From Candidatus Nitrosotenuis aquarius (GTDB lineage Archaea; Thermoproteota; Nitrososphaeria; Nitrososphaerales; Nitrosopumilaceae): DNA of 64,000 bases. The stretch is from positions 1,142,328-1,206,327 of the forward strand of contig NZ_CP024808.1 of assembly GCF_002787055.1 (NCBI RefSeq), written 5' to 3'. Each line of letters opens with the position of its first letter. Within the stretch, counting starts at the first letter, position 1. Shown piece by piece: positions 53,996 to 62,159 of the stretch. Position numbers and translations under genes: made by a program. The notes under the pieces were generated by a model. The model ran no database searches, was not told the DNA's origin, and saw only the letters and a list, made by a program, of their open reading frames with translations.

Positions 53996-54469
53996 ATGTT
54001 TGAAAAATTTAAGAAGACGGAGGAATTTGAACAGGATACTGGTATGTTAGAGCAGGAAAAACCACGAGTTGAAGCGGAACGCACAGCGGAACAGGCTCCA
54101 TCTGGCTCTGAAATCGGCATTGCAGACCTGATGAACAAGCGCGCAAAGCTGGAAGAAGCCATTGATTATGTGGGATTAATGATAAAGAACCTAAAGGACA
54201 AGCGAACCAGGCTAGTCAAGGAAATAGAGGACGAATCCGTAGATATTCAGAATTTAAAGGATAAACTAGTCAAAGTTGGCGAATACATAGAAGAAGAGGG
54301 TCGCGGAATCCGGGATCTGTCCAACAAGCGTGCCCAGGTAGAAAAGCAGGCAGACGAGGTTGGCGCCCTAATAGGCAACCTACGAAGCAAACTTGCCAGC
54401 ATCGACAGCGTAGTCGAAGGCGAGGAAAACAAGGTCAAGTCCATCAAGGAATCTAGGCAAAAACTATAG
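53996..54469 (+). CDS. Coiled-coil protein, function unknown
   Basis: About 157 residues from the preferred ATG at 53996; an open frame reaches back to 53891 and would add a hydrophobic segment (LVGFCLTLSLLGI). The body is one long coiled coil with repeated patterns such as DLMNKRAKLEEAIDYVG, DLSNKRAQVEKQADEVG and LIGNLRSKLASID. No PRC barrel is present, so it is not CdvA. It converges on the second cdvB gene; a role in division is only suggested by place. Confidence 0.65.
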   Translation: MFEKFKKTEEFEQDTGMLEQEKPRVEAERTAEQAPSGSEIGIADLMNKRAKLEEAIDYVGLMIKNLKDKRTRLVKEIEDESVDIQNLKDKLVKVGEYIEEEGRGIRDLSNKRAQVEKQADEVGALIGNLRSKLASIDSVVEGEENKVKSIKESRQKL

Positions 54470-54638
54470 CCATTTCACAGCGGAACACAGTTGGAACGGG
54501 GTATTTTTGGCACAAATTGGTGTAAAAGTAGGCAAAATTGCAGGTTTATACCATAACTAGACAGAACTAGACAATTTTGGGATTGTAAACTATGCAGAAC
54601 TAGGCAGTTTTTGGAATAAAAGAAGGAAAAGAGATACT

Positions 54639-55280
54639 TTAGAGGTATCTTGTTGAGGTTGCTGTCTTGGAGCTTACTGGCGTAGATGGGAATCTGTCGC
54701 CCACGGACGCTTCGGCTACGGCTGCGGCTTCCTCTAGAATCCTTTCGGACTCTTCGTTTGTGCTTTGATCCATGCCAAACGCTCCCTCGCCTGAGAAGGA
54801 CTCCGCCATTAGTCCGTTTAGCATCTCGGTCATCATACCTAGTTCGTGGTCTGCCTCTGGCATGAACTTGCCCAGCGAAGACTTGAGGCTTCTCATTAGG
54901 CCGATTGTCGGTGCTATTGTGACTACGGTGTCTCCTAGGTCGTGGAATGTTGTTAGTCTTAGTTCGATTTGTTCTAGCGCCATTCTGCAGTTTCCTAGCA
55001 TCTTGGTGACCTTTCGGACTTCAGCTAGTTCGTTGGCTAAAACTTTGCTAGTGTGAGTATCGTGTTTTTGGGTTGCTTGGACTACTCTTTGGAATAGTTT
55101 TTCCTCCCTTTGCTTTAGTTTGGTCAGCATTCCGTCAAGTTTTGAGATTTGGTTCTGTAGGCTTCTTGTTGCCTGCTCAATTCTTGGCTTTAATGCGCCT
55201 TTAGGCTTGAGGACGTCGCCCAACTTTTCAGATACGCTTGGTGTTGTTGGTTTGGACCAGGAATTCTGGAAGTTTGTCAT
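54639..55280 (-). CDS. cdvB: CdvB-family ESCRT-III-like cell division protein (paralog 2)
   Basis: A 213-residue paralog of the protein at 28124-28774. The same N-terminal segment (KPKGALKPRIEQATRSLQNQ), ELAEVRKVTKMLG and SLKSSLGKFMPEAD are kept, and the C-terminal helix is ESERILEEAAAVAE. Thaumarchaeota usually hold several CdvB paralogs that assemble in turn at the division site. The tails differ most, as expected for partner choice. Confidence 0.92.
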   Translation of the reverse strand: MTNFQNSWSKPTTPSVSEKLGDVLKPKGALKPRIEQATRSLQNQISKLDGMLTKLKQREEKLFQRVVQATQKHDTHTSKVLANELAEVRKVTKMLGNCRMALEQIELRLTTFHDLGDTVVTIAPTIGLMRSLKSSLGKFMPEADHELGMMTEMLNGLMAESFSGEGAFGMDQSTNEESERILEEAAAVAEASVGDRFPSTPVSSKTATSTRYL

Positions 55281-55422
55281 GGCTGACTTTTAGTAGTTTA
55301 TTGAAATTGAAAGGTGTGAAATCTATTTTACCAAAAGATCTAATGGGTAACTTTTGAGGCTAATTCTGCCTCGTACAGCGTAGGCTAGGAGGCATTAGAA
55401 AATAAAAAACAATTCGCCTAGT

Positions 55423-55521
55423 TTACTGGGCTAGAATGCTTTGCGGGTGCATTTTCTTGATGTGAGAATGCACTCCGTGTGATGCTGTGACTGCTTCGCC
55501 ACATAATGGACATGTTTCCAT
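55423..55521 (-). CDS. Tiny C2H2 zinc-finger protein (32 aa)
   Basis: ATG at 55519-55521, stop at 55423-55425. The 32-residue product has CPLCGE at residues 4-9 and then HSHIKKMH at 18-25, a C2H2 finger. The preceding minus-strand sequence has TTAAATACTATATATAG, a strong TATA box about 25-40 nt before the ATG, which supports expression. It may bind DNA or a protein. Function unknown. Confidence 0.7.
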   Translation of the reverse strand: METCPLCGEAVTASHGVHSHIKKMHPQSILAQ

Positions 55522-55901
55522 TTTTATAGTAGTCCGTTCTATATATAGTATTTAAGGTTTACGTTTTTCGAATCTGTAGAGCTCTAGAATGCGGATCAGG
55601 ACTCATCTTGAGATAGAGCAGATCAGTGAAGATCGTAATCTGGAAAAAATCTTGGCGGGAAAATTTTGGCAATAGAATTTTCACGGGAAAAAAATTCTGC
55701 AAAATTAATTTTTCAAAATGCAAAAATTTTTTAATTTCATTAAGGTAGGAAATTCATCCTGTAGTATATAGAAACAATCTGTTTGGAACCATGATTTCTA
55801 GTCCAGACGTAAGGGAGCCTAAAAATCGATTTTCGTATGTCTGTTCATAGATAAATCTTGTGTAATGTTTATATGTAGAGTCCAAAAATGCATTACACCT
55901 T
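55522..55901. other. Intergenic gap between the small zinc-finger gene and TFB
   Basis: A 380-bp AT-rich gap. It holds divergent promoters at both ends: TATATATAG near 55537-55548 for the zinc finger, and TTTATATG at 55868-55875 for TFB. The middle has A/T runs and the palindrome TAGAGCTCTA near 55577. I see no gene or RNA in it. Confidence 0.5.
55868..55875 (+). promoter_or_regulatory. TATA box of the TFB gene
   Basis: TTTATATG centred about 30 nt before the ATG at 55902. Confidence 0.6.
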
Positions 55902-56813
55902 ATGACACAAACAGCACGAAATAGCGACCGTTGTCCTCGTTGCGCAAAAGGTGCAATGCTAACTGATGGCAGCACAGGCGAGATGTTTTGTAACACATGT
56001 GGATTTGTTGCAACAGAGCGAGTTGAAGAAGAAGGACCAGAGTGGCGTTCCTTTTCCAAAGAAGAGGGAGAGAACCGAACTCGAACAGGTACACCGACTT
56101 CACTTGCGATGCACGACATGGGTCTTGCAACAATTATCGGCCAGGCTGACAAAGACGCATCTGGAAAACCACTGACATCTTCGATGAAGAGCACCATTGA
56201 AAGGCTACGAACTTGGGACTCGCGAAGCCAAGTCCACGAACCAGTGGATAGGAACTTTAGGCAGGCATTCTCGGAGCTGGACAGACTCAAGGACAAGCTG
56301 GCACTTTCTGATGCAGTCATTGAAAAGACGGCATACATCTACAGAAAGGCACTTGACAAAGGGCTTGTTCGAGGACGTTCAATTCCTGGACTAGTAGCTG
56401 CTGCCCTTTATGCGGCATGCAGAAACACAGAGACCCCAAGAACTCTAACCGATGTGGCAAACGGCATCAACATCAAGCGAAAAGACGTAGCTCGATGTTA
56501 TAGATTGCTCCTTCGAGAACTGGACCTAAAAATGCCAGTAGTCGATCCAATCAAGGGAGTCGCAAGAATTGCAAGCATTGCTGACTTGTCTGAAAAGACA
56601 AAGAGAAAGGCACTTGAATTCCTAAAGGAGGCGAGCCGAATTGAGGTATCTGCTGGAAAGGACCCAATGGGTCTTGCGGCAGCTGCTTTGTACTTGGCTT
56701 GCGTGATGCTAGGCGAGAACAAAACCCAAAAAGACATTGCCCAGGCAGCAGGCGTAACTGAGGTTACCATCCGAAACAGGTACAAGGGCCTCAAAGAAGC
56801 ATTAAAGCTCTAA
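55902..56813 (+). CDS. tfb: Transcription initiation factor IIB (TFB)
   Basis: A 303-residue TFB that bridges TBP at the promoter and RNA polymerase. The N-terminal zinc ribbon has C11, C14, C30 and C33. The B-finger region follows (EGPEWRSFSKEE), and two cyclin folds lie at about 105-195 and 200-300, with a helix-turn-helix at the end (QKDIAQAAGVTEVTIRNRYK) that reads the BRE. All parts intact. Organisms of this phylum often carry several TFBs. Confidence 0.96.
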   Translation: MTQTARNSDRCPRCAKGAMLTDGSTGEMFCNTCGFVATERVEEEGPEWRSFSKEEGENRTRTGTPTSLAMHDMGLATIIGQADKDASGKPLTSSMKSTIERLRTWDSRSQVHEPVDRNFRQAFSELDRLKDKLALSDAVIEKTAYIYRKALDKGLVRGRSIPGLVAAALYAACRNTETPRTLTDVANGINIKRKDVARCYRLLLRELDLKMPVVDPIKGVARIASIADLSEKTKRKALEFLKEASRIEVSAGKDPMGLAAAALYLACVMLGENKTQKDIAQAAGVTEVTIRNRYKGLKEALKL

Positions 56814-56872
56814 AACCTCTCTTTTTGTTGTTTTTTGCAAATTTTAATAGGAATTGCATAAAGCTAGATTTT

Positions 56873-57307
56873 GTGAAAAAGAAAAACATCATTGGCCTTG
56901 GACTGGTGGGAATTGCAATGGCGGTTGTGTTTGGCCTAATTTTGACTGCCCCTTCTGGGGAAGGCGGGCTCGAGAAGATCTATCATGCAAGACTAGCTGA
57001 TCCAAAGCAATACCAGGACGGAGTTTTTTCTGACACGTTTTTTATCAAGCAAGGCAAGTATGAGTTTCGATTTGTGCCAAACGGCGACAGCCCGCAAAAA
57101 CTGTCAATTGCACTAAAGGGGCCGTCATTTTCGTTTGCAGAGGACTTCATCTTAGAGTCAACTGAACATGGAGACGTTGGAAAATACTATACTTGGGAGT
57201 ATTTGGGCCAGGACAAAATCGAAATACCTGAAGACCAGGAACTGCAAATCAGAATCAATCCAAATGGCAATGTGCTAGGACCGGTCTCTGTGTATTTGGT
57301 AAAATAG
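56873..57307 (+). CDS. Membrane-anchored exported beta-protein
   Basis: I place the start at GTG 56873, giving 144 residues whose first helix is IIGLGLVGIAMAVVFGLIL after three lysines, an N-terminal anchor. An open frame starts earlier, at 56825, but its leader is not signal-like, and AATTTTAATAG at about 56840 could be the TATA box. The body is beta-rich with GKYEFRFVPNGD, like a small jelly-roll or copper-type fold, without visible metal ligands. Function unknown. Confidence 0.7.
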   Translation: MKKKNIIGLGLVGIAMAVVFGLILTAPSGEGGLEKIYHARLADPKQYQDGVFSDTFFIKQGKYEFRFVPNGDSPQKLSIALKGPSFSFAEDFILESTEHGDVGKYYTWEYLGQDKIEIPEDQELQIRINPNGNVLGPVSVYLVK

Positions 57308-57311
57308 GACT

Positions 57312-57411
57312 GGCGTGACCCCAAGCGCAGAACCATGAGAGAACACCTCTCTTATCCATAGCGCCAATGCGCTTTTTTGGGACACAAATCAGTTCTGCTG
57401 GGTCACGCGCC
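57312..57411 (+). ncRNA. Candidate structured RNA with nested hairpins
   Basis: The 267-bp gap between 57307 and 57575 opens with a strongly foldable stretch. GGCG/TGACCC (57312-57321) pairs with GGGTCA/CGCC (57400-57405 and 57408-57411) leaving a 2-nt bulge. GCAGAAC (57327-57333) pairs with GTTCTGC (57392-57398). Inside lie GAGAG-AACAC-CTCTC (57337-57351) and AGCGC-CAAT-GCGCT (57360-57373), followed by a T run. The whole is a closed multi-branch fold of about 100 nt. It does not match tRNA, 5S, SRP or RNase P features that I know. No gene is seen in 57412-57574. Confidence 0.45.
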
Positions 57412-57574
57412 CATTAGTCGATAGGATTTATGTCCTTTCGCATCATTTTGTATAGGAATTTATCTTATTTAAGATTTAGCGTGAATTTTTACATCAAAGA
57501 TCTACATATAATAAAATTATTTTTGGCTGGATTTTTCAAACAGCCATATTAGCTGGAATAATCCTAGACAACAA

Positions 57575-58318
57575 ATGAAGCTCTCAGGCAAAATCGCAAT
57601 CATAACTGGCGGAAGCAGGGGAATAGGAAAGGCAATTGCAAAGGAATTTGCTGTAAACGGCGCAAGCGTTGTGATTTCTGGGAGAGACCAAGAAAAGCTG
57701 GACGAGACAGCAAAGGAGATCGGCGCAGTTGCCATACAAGCCGACATTAGAAAGGAATCTGAAGTTAAAAACCTCATAGAAAGAACAGTGGAGAAGTTTG
57801 GCAGACTGGACATTTTGGTAAACAACGCCGGGGTTTTTCCCAAGATCAAGCTCCTCCATGAGATTTCGGATTCGGAATGGAGGGATGTCTTGGATGTCAA
57901 TCTCAACGGCCCATTTTATGCCACAAAACATTCCATACCGCACTTGCAAAAAAACGGGGGCGCAATAATCAATATTGCCTCGTCTGCCGGCATAAAGGCA
58001 TATGAGAACTTTAATGCGGATGCATATTCTGCGTCAAAGGCTGCTCTGGTTTTGCTGACCAAATGCTGGGCTTTGGAATATGCAAAAAACAAGATTCGTG
58101 TTAACTGTATTTGTCCAGGCGTTGTGGAAACGGACATGACGTCGGAATTTCTCTCAACTCCTGCAACCAGAGAGATGATGAACTATGCATATCCCATAGG
58201 CAGATTTGGGACAGTAGACGATGTTGCAAAGGCCGCCCTGTATTTTGCATCAGAGCAAGACGCGCCTTGGGCTACTGGCGCTGTTTTGCCTTTGGACGGC
58301 GGCGAATCCCTAAAGTAA
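57575..58318 (+). CDS. Short-chain dehydrogenase/reductase, FabG-like
   Basis: A 247-residue classical SDR with TGGSRGIGKA at 11-20, NNAG near 85, and Ser/YSASK (YSASKAALV) catalytic residues intact; the end GAVLPLDGGESLK is typical. It could reduce a ketone or oxoacyl group; substrate unknown. The only fully typical FabG-like protein of the three SDRs here. Confidence 0.9.
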   Translation: MKLSGKIAIITGGSRGIGKAIAKEFAVNGASVVISGRDQEKLDETAKEIGAVAIQADIRKESEVKNLIERTVEKFGRLDILVNNAGVFPKIKLLHEISDSEWRDVLDVNLNGPFYATKHSIPHLQKNGGAIINIASSAGIKAYENFNADAYSASKAALVLLTKCWALEYAKNKIRVNCICPGVVETDMTSEFLSTPATREMMNYAYPIGRFGTVDDVAKAALYFASEQDAPWATGAVLPLDGGESLK

Positions 58319-58352
58319 ATCAATTTAATACACAAAGATTCAGGCAGAGACA

Positions 58353-58562
58353 TTGGAATCAATAAAGAAAAGGCGCGCAAAGACACTCATTTTGCTTTCA
58401 GCCATATGGTTTGCAGTCGCCATACCATTGCCGTTTTTGTTTAGTGTGCCGGAGGAAGCAACACCGCAATATTTCACGCTGATTCAGATTTTGGGCTTCA
58501 TCTCAATTCCATTTGTAGCACTTGGAATTGCATGGACACTCAAGCCAGAGCTAGCGCAATAA
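58353..58562 (+). CDS. Small two-helix membrane protein (69 aa)
   Basis: From TTG 58353, basic start (KKRRAK), two hydrophobic helices (LILLSAIWFAVAIPLPFLF and ILGFISIPFVALGIAWTL). It lies 34 nt after the SDR and 1 nt before the CysQ-like gene, so one transcript is likely. Function unknown. Confidence 0.65.
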   Translation: MESIKKRRAKTLILLSAIWFAVAIPLPFLFSVPEEATPQYFTLIQILGFISIPFVALGIAWTLKPELAQ

Positions 58563-58563
58563 C

Positions 58564-59376
58564 ATGTCCAATAGCCTACCATTCTCAAATCCCATCAGCG
58601 AAGCCCGTCTTGCCTTGGATGCTGCAAAAAAGGCAAGCACAGCTGTGATGAGAGTGTATGGGGAAGAATTTACGTCTCACCTAAAGGATGACGATTCCCC
58701 AATAACAAAGGCAGACCTGCAAAGCAATGAAATAATCAAGCAGGCTTTGGCATCATCTGGTCATCACGTTCTATCGGAAGAAGATGCGGACGATACATCT
58801 AGGCTTGGCCAGGAAAAGATTTGGATTGTGGATCCGCTTGATGGGACAAGCGACTTTGTCAACAGGACTGGTGAGTTTACCATTATGATTGCCCTAGTAC
58901 ACAACAAGGTTCCAGTTCTTGGTGTGATTAGCAGGCCCACAACCGACACAATATTTTTGGCGCAGAAAAATTCCGGCGCATTCAAGCTTGAAAATGAAAA
59001 ATGGTCAAGACTTCAGGTCAGCAATACAAGAAACTTGGCGCAATGCAAGGCTGTAGGAAGCAGATTTCACCTAACAGAACAAGAAAAAGAGTTTTTCAAA
59101 AAACTCGGCGTTGCAAGCTTTGAGAGCCGGGGCAGCTCACTGAAAGTAGCGGAGATCTGTCAGGGCTTGGCAGACCTGTATCTTACCACATCAAACAAGA
59201 TAAAACAATGGGATACGTGCGCCTCGCACTGCCTGATTACAGAGTCTGGGGGAAAAATTACCGACATGTATGGCAATCTGGTATTATACAATACTGAAAA
59301 GCTAAACCATGAAAACGGCCTAGTTGTGACAAACGGCTTGGTCCACGAAGAGATAATTCGAAAATATAGCAGCTAG
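58564..59376 (+). CDS. Inositol-monophosphatase-family phosphatase, CysQ-like
   Basis: A 270-residue phosphatase. Metal-binding motifs are LSEEDADD near 75-80 and WIVDPLDGTSDF near 94-105, with QWDTCASHCLI near 215. The best match is the 3'(2'),5'-bisphosphate nucleotidase CysQ, which removes PAP left by PAPS-using enzymes; inositol or fructose bisphosphatase cannot be excluded. It meets the APS kinase gene tail to tail with a 4-nt overlap, which supports the PAP reading. Confidence 0.85.
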   Translation: MSNSLPFSNPISEARLALDAAKKASTAVMRVYGEEFTSHLKDDDSPITKADLQSNEIIKQALASSGHHVLSEEDADDTSRLGQEKIWIVDPLDGTSDFVNRTGEFTIMIALVHNKVPVLGVISRPTTDTIFLAQKNSGAFKLENEKWSRLQVSNTRNLAQCKAVGSRFHLTEQEKEFFKKLGVASFESRGSSLKVAEICQGLADLYLTTSNKIKQWDTCASHCLITESGGKITDMYGNLVLYNTEKLNHENGLVVTNGLVHEEIIRKYSS

Positions 59377-59885
59377 ACTACGTTTTTTGATTTTAGAAAG
59401 CTTAGCATTTTTTGCACCGACTCGTCCAGTGTTTCCTTGTCTGTTTCTACCACAAAGTCTGGGTTTGTCGGTATGTCGTATGGGTCTGAAACACCAGTGA
59501 ATTGCTTGATTTCGTTTGCTCGTGCCTTTTTGTACATGCCTTTGACGTCCCTAGTTTCGCATTCCTCTAGGGAGCACTTGACATAGACTTCAAAGAATTT
59601 TGAGTCGTCTCCTACAATTTTTCTTGCGTCTGCTCGATTCTCAAAGAACGGAGAAACCAGAGACACTCCTACTGGTACGTTGTGCTTGAGCAATAGTTTT
59701 GCTAGGTGGGCGACCTTTTTGTTGTGCTCTACTCTTCCTTCTTTTGAAAAGTCCTTTGGCGAGAGCCATTCTCTTAGCTCATCTCCATCTAGAATGGCAA
59801 GGTTTGGTACGACTTTTTGCATTGCGCGAACTATGGTTGTCTTGCCAGAGCAGGGGAGTCCTGTCATCCATACTACAAATGCCAT
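59373..59885 (-). CDS. cysC: Adenylylsulfate (APS) kinase
   Basis: A 170-residue P-loop kinase making PAPS from APS. P-loop TGLPCSGKTT is at 8-17, LDGDELREWL follows, and VSLVSPFFENRADAR carries the phosphoryl-acceptor loop. The C-terminal DPYDIPTNPD is family-typical. Since the CysH here looks APS-specific, PAPS may serve another use such as sulfotransfer. Confidence 0.92.
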   Translation of the reverse strand: MAFVVWMTGLPCSGKTTIVRAMQKVVPNLAILDGDELREWLSPKDFSKEGRVEHNKKVAHLAKLLLKHNVPVGVSLVSPFFENRADARKIVGDDSKFFEVYVKCSLEECETRDVKGMYKKARANEIKQFTGVSDPYDIPTNPDFVVETDKETLDESVQKMLSFLKSKNVV

Positions 59886-59921
59886 TTTCAGATTGCCTGC
59901 CTTTTGTAGCTCTTAAAGACT

Positions 59922-60464
59922 TTACGACACAAACCAGTCCTGTTTTTCCAGATAGTCGATCTGCTGCAGTATGGTCTCCATTTTTGTTGAAACTGCCATT
60001 ACTGACTGGAACTGCTCATACATTGCCTGCTCTTCTTCTTTTGATATGATTTGAGCTTCTGCCTTGTTAAAGAACTCGTCTTCTTTTTTTAGGTGGTCCT
60101 CTAGGTATATGGAATAAGTTCTAAGGAATCTAGCTACTGGCTCGCGCGAGTCTTTGCCGTTCTTCCACTCTTGGAGATATTTGTTGATGTTTTTTGCAAT
60201 CCTGCGGGAAAACTCGTGCTCTATCATGAATTTTCTGATTTCATCCTTGAGAGAATCATAGCTTGCAACACAGGCAAAATACGAGTCCTCCTCTCTAGAA
60301 TAATGGATTGAATCCAGAAATTCAGCAATTACAAAGTTGATTTTTTCTATATCAGATAATGGAATGTTTCTTCCTGCATAGAGGTCTTGGTAGCACTTTA
60401 GAATTATTTTTTCTAGTCTCTTTATTTTGAGGTGGTCTTGCCTTAGGATGTCTGTTGCGCTCAT
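59922..60464 (-). CDS. Hemerythrin-like HHE-domain protein
   Basis: A 180-residue four-helix protein. Candidate iron ligands are H11 (RQDHLKI), H54 (SIHYSREED), H82 (IEHEFSRR) and H124 with E128 (DHLKKEDEFF), as in HHE domains that bind two irons with oxygen or NO. Its start overlaps the SDR gene stop by 4 nt. An oxygen/NO-sensing or iron-handling role is inference. Confidence 0.8.
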   Translation of the reverse strand: MSATDILRQDHLKIKRLEKIILKCYQDLYAGRNIPLSDIEKINFVIAEFLDSIHYSREEDSYFACVASYDSLKDEIRKFMIEHEFSRRIAKNINKYLQEWKNGKDSREPVARFLRTYSIYLEDHLKKEDEFFNKAEAQIISKEEEQAMYEQFQSVMAVSTKMETILQQIDYLEKQDWFVS

Positions 60465-61102
60465 ACTACAAAATTAGAATTTGCACCGTCAAACGGAATG
60501 GTAACACCAGAGAGATACTTGATTTTGTTTTCAATTATACCTTTTACAAAATCTCCAATTTCTCTTGGCTCGCCAAGTCTTTTCATTGGAATGTTTTTTG
60601 CCATGTCTACCGCATTGCCAAGGTCGCGCACCCGATCTGTATTGATCAATCCAGGCGCAATGTTTACACAGCTTACCTTTCTTGCTGCCAGCTCCTTGCT
60701 TGCAAGCTTGAAAACGGCGGTAAACGCCAATCTGTATGCACTAGAAATAATCAGCCTTGGATTTGGCTCCTTGATGACGCCAGACGTTATCACAAAGATG
60801 TACCCGCCATCTCGTACCTTTAGTTTTTGAAGCAAGAGGCAAAATCCCAAAAACAGTTGGTTGTGGTATTTTTGCCACTCTTTTTCGGTTACCTCGGAGA
60901 ACTGCTTTGGTGGCGGGCCACCTGTGTTTAGAACCAAGATGTCTGTCTGCTTTTGTTTTTTTATGAATCGCTTGACACTTGATAGATTTGCAGTGTCGAT
61001 TTCTTTTCTGGATGTTGCTACAACATCACATCCAATTGATGATAAAGAATCTGCAATTGCCTTTCCTATTCCCTTAGATCCACCAAGAACAATTGCCTTC
61101 AT
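60461..61102 (-). CDS. Atypical short-chain dehydrogenase
   Basis: A 213-residue SDR fold with GGSKGIGKAIA at 7-17 and NTGGPPP in place of NNAG. At the catalytic place the usual Tyr/Lys of YxxxK are missing: the region reads LIISSAYRLAF, with Ser where Tyr is expected and Arg four places on where Lys is expected. It belongs to a divergent SDR group whose activity is uncertain. It overlaps the hemerythrin-like gene by 4 nt. Confidence 0.8.
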   Translation of the reverse strand: MKAIVLGGSKGIGKAIADSLSSIGCDVVATSRKEIDTANLSSVKRFIKKQKQTDILVLNTGGPPPKQFSEVTEKEWQKYHNQLFLGFCLLLQKLKVRDGGYIFVITSGVIKEPNPRLIISSAYRLAFTAVFKLASKELAARKVSCVNIAPGLINTDRVRDLGNAVDMAKNIPMKRLGEPREIGDFVKGIIENKIKYLSGVTIPFDGANSNFVV

Positions 61103-61141
61103 TGTATCAGGGTATAATCATAATTGATTTTAATCTAGTGG

Positions 61142-61969
61142 CTATTCCAGCTCAAAGAATATCACTTGTCTTGGATCGTCTTGTATGATTCCAAAGTGAG
61201 GCCTGGCAAATCCTCCTCCATAGTATCCTTGTGGGCCGCCAAGACCCGTCCTTACCAGATAGTTTGAATTTTTCTCAATTGGGATCTGCCTTTTTCGTAG
61301 AGTGTATTGTGAGATTTTTTCCGTTTCATATCTGGACGGCAAAATGTTCGTGATTTCATCCCCGGTTTGCCTGATGGCTGCCTCCATGTGCTGGTGTCCG
61401 CACAGAATTAGGAAATTGTCCAGCTCGGCCTTTGCCTCGCCAAATGCAGACTCTGCCTTGTAGTGATACCCGGAATAGCTGAAAAACTCATAGTCTTCTT
61501 CTGAGAGTCTCTGCCAGGTTCGCTGGTACAGCCATGGATCATCTCCTTTCTTTGCTATTTTGTCCGGATTTACCGGTCCACCGTGAACGCAGAAAAGTCT
61601 GTCCTTTCTGTCTATTACAAACTGGTCCCCAAATGTGCCGTCCTTGTTTTGCCTAAAGAATTCCGTATCCTGGTTTGACAGTAATTCATGTTCCTTGAGG
61701 CTTGCATAGGAGCTTCCAGAGAGGAATTTTTTGTACAAAAACCCCTCATCATGATTGCCCATGACAGAGATCATCGGAAATGACTTGGCAAGCTCGCTCA
61801 TTTTCTGCAGTACTTGCTTTGGGCTTGTGCCACGCTCTAACAGATCTCCCAGATTGATAATCCTAGATGCTTTGCCGTATTTTTCTTCAAACTCGGAGGA
61901 AAATGCAACGTCCAGTATTGTCTCTAGTCCCTCAATGTCTGCATGAATATCAGAAAATACTAGATCCAT
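61142..61969 (-). CDS. Calcineurin-like metallophosphoesterase
   Basis: A 275-residue phosphoesterase. The metal-site motifs are in order: SDIHAD (6-11), NLGDLLERG (44-52), VMGNHDEGF (74-82), FCVHGG (near 130), and LCGHQHMEA (near 195). It resembles protein-phosphatase or diadenosine-tetraphosphatase relatives. Substrate unknown. Confidence 0.9.
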   Translation of the reverse strand: MDLVFSDIHADIEGLETILDVAFSSEFEEKYGKASRIINLGDLLERGTSPKQVLQKMSELAKSFPMISVMGNHDEGFLYKKFLSGSSYASLKEHELLSNQDTEFFRQNKDGTFGDQFVIDRKDRLFCVHGGPVNPDKIAKKGDDPWLYQRTWQRLSEEDYEFFSYSGYHYKAESAFGEAKAELDNFLILCGHQHMEAAIRQTGDEITNILPSRYETEKISQYTLRKRQIPIEKNSNYLVRTGLGGPQGYYGGGFARPHFGIIQDDPRQVIFFELE

Positions 61970-61980
61970 TGGTTTGGATT

Positions 61981-62133
61981 TTAGTTAGCTATGTTTATTC
62001 CGTTTTCTTTGGCTTCTTGTTTTATCTCTACTATCTGGTTGTTAATTTCTTCAATTTCAGCTACTAGCTCTGCGCGTCTGTCGACTAGTGTCTTGAGCAT
62101 AGCGCTGTACAGATTTGTTAGTGTTTGACTCAT
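61981..62133 (-). CDS. Short helical protein (50 aa)
   Basis: ATG at 62131-62133, stop at 61981-61983. The 50 residues form one amphipathic helix with KTLVDRRAELVAEIEEINNQ, a short coiled coil. It lies just upstream of the metallophosphoesterase on the same strand (11 nt). The coding frame is clear but no family is recognised. Confidence 0.6.
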   Translation of the reverse strand: MSQTLTNLYSAMLKTLVDRRAELVAEIEEINNQIVEIKQEAKENGINIAN

Positions 62134-62159
62134 TTTTCTTCGAATCTCCTTTACGGTTT

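Noticed and set aside
53996-54469. CdvA
   Set aside because: Coiled coil beside a cdvB gene, but no PRC-barrel domain precedes it.
55754-56338. A 194-residue minus-strand frame opposite the TFB gene
   Set aside because: TFB has a full set of motifs and a TATA box on the plus strand; the opposite frame has low-complexity Ser/Leu text and no motif.
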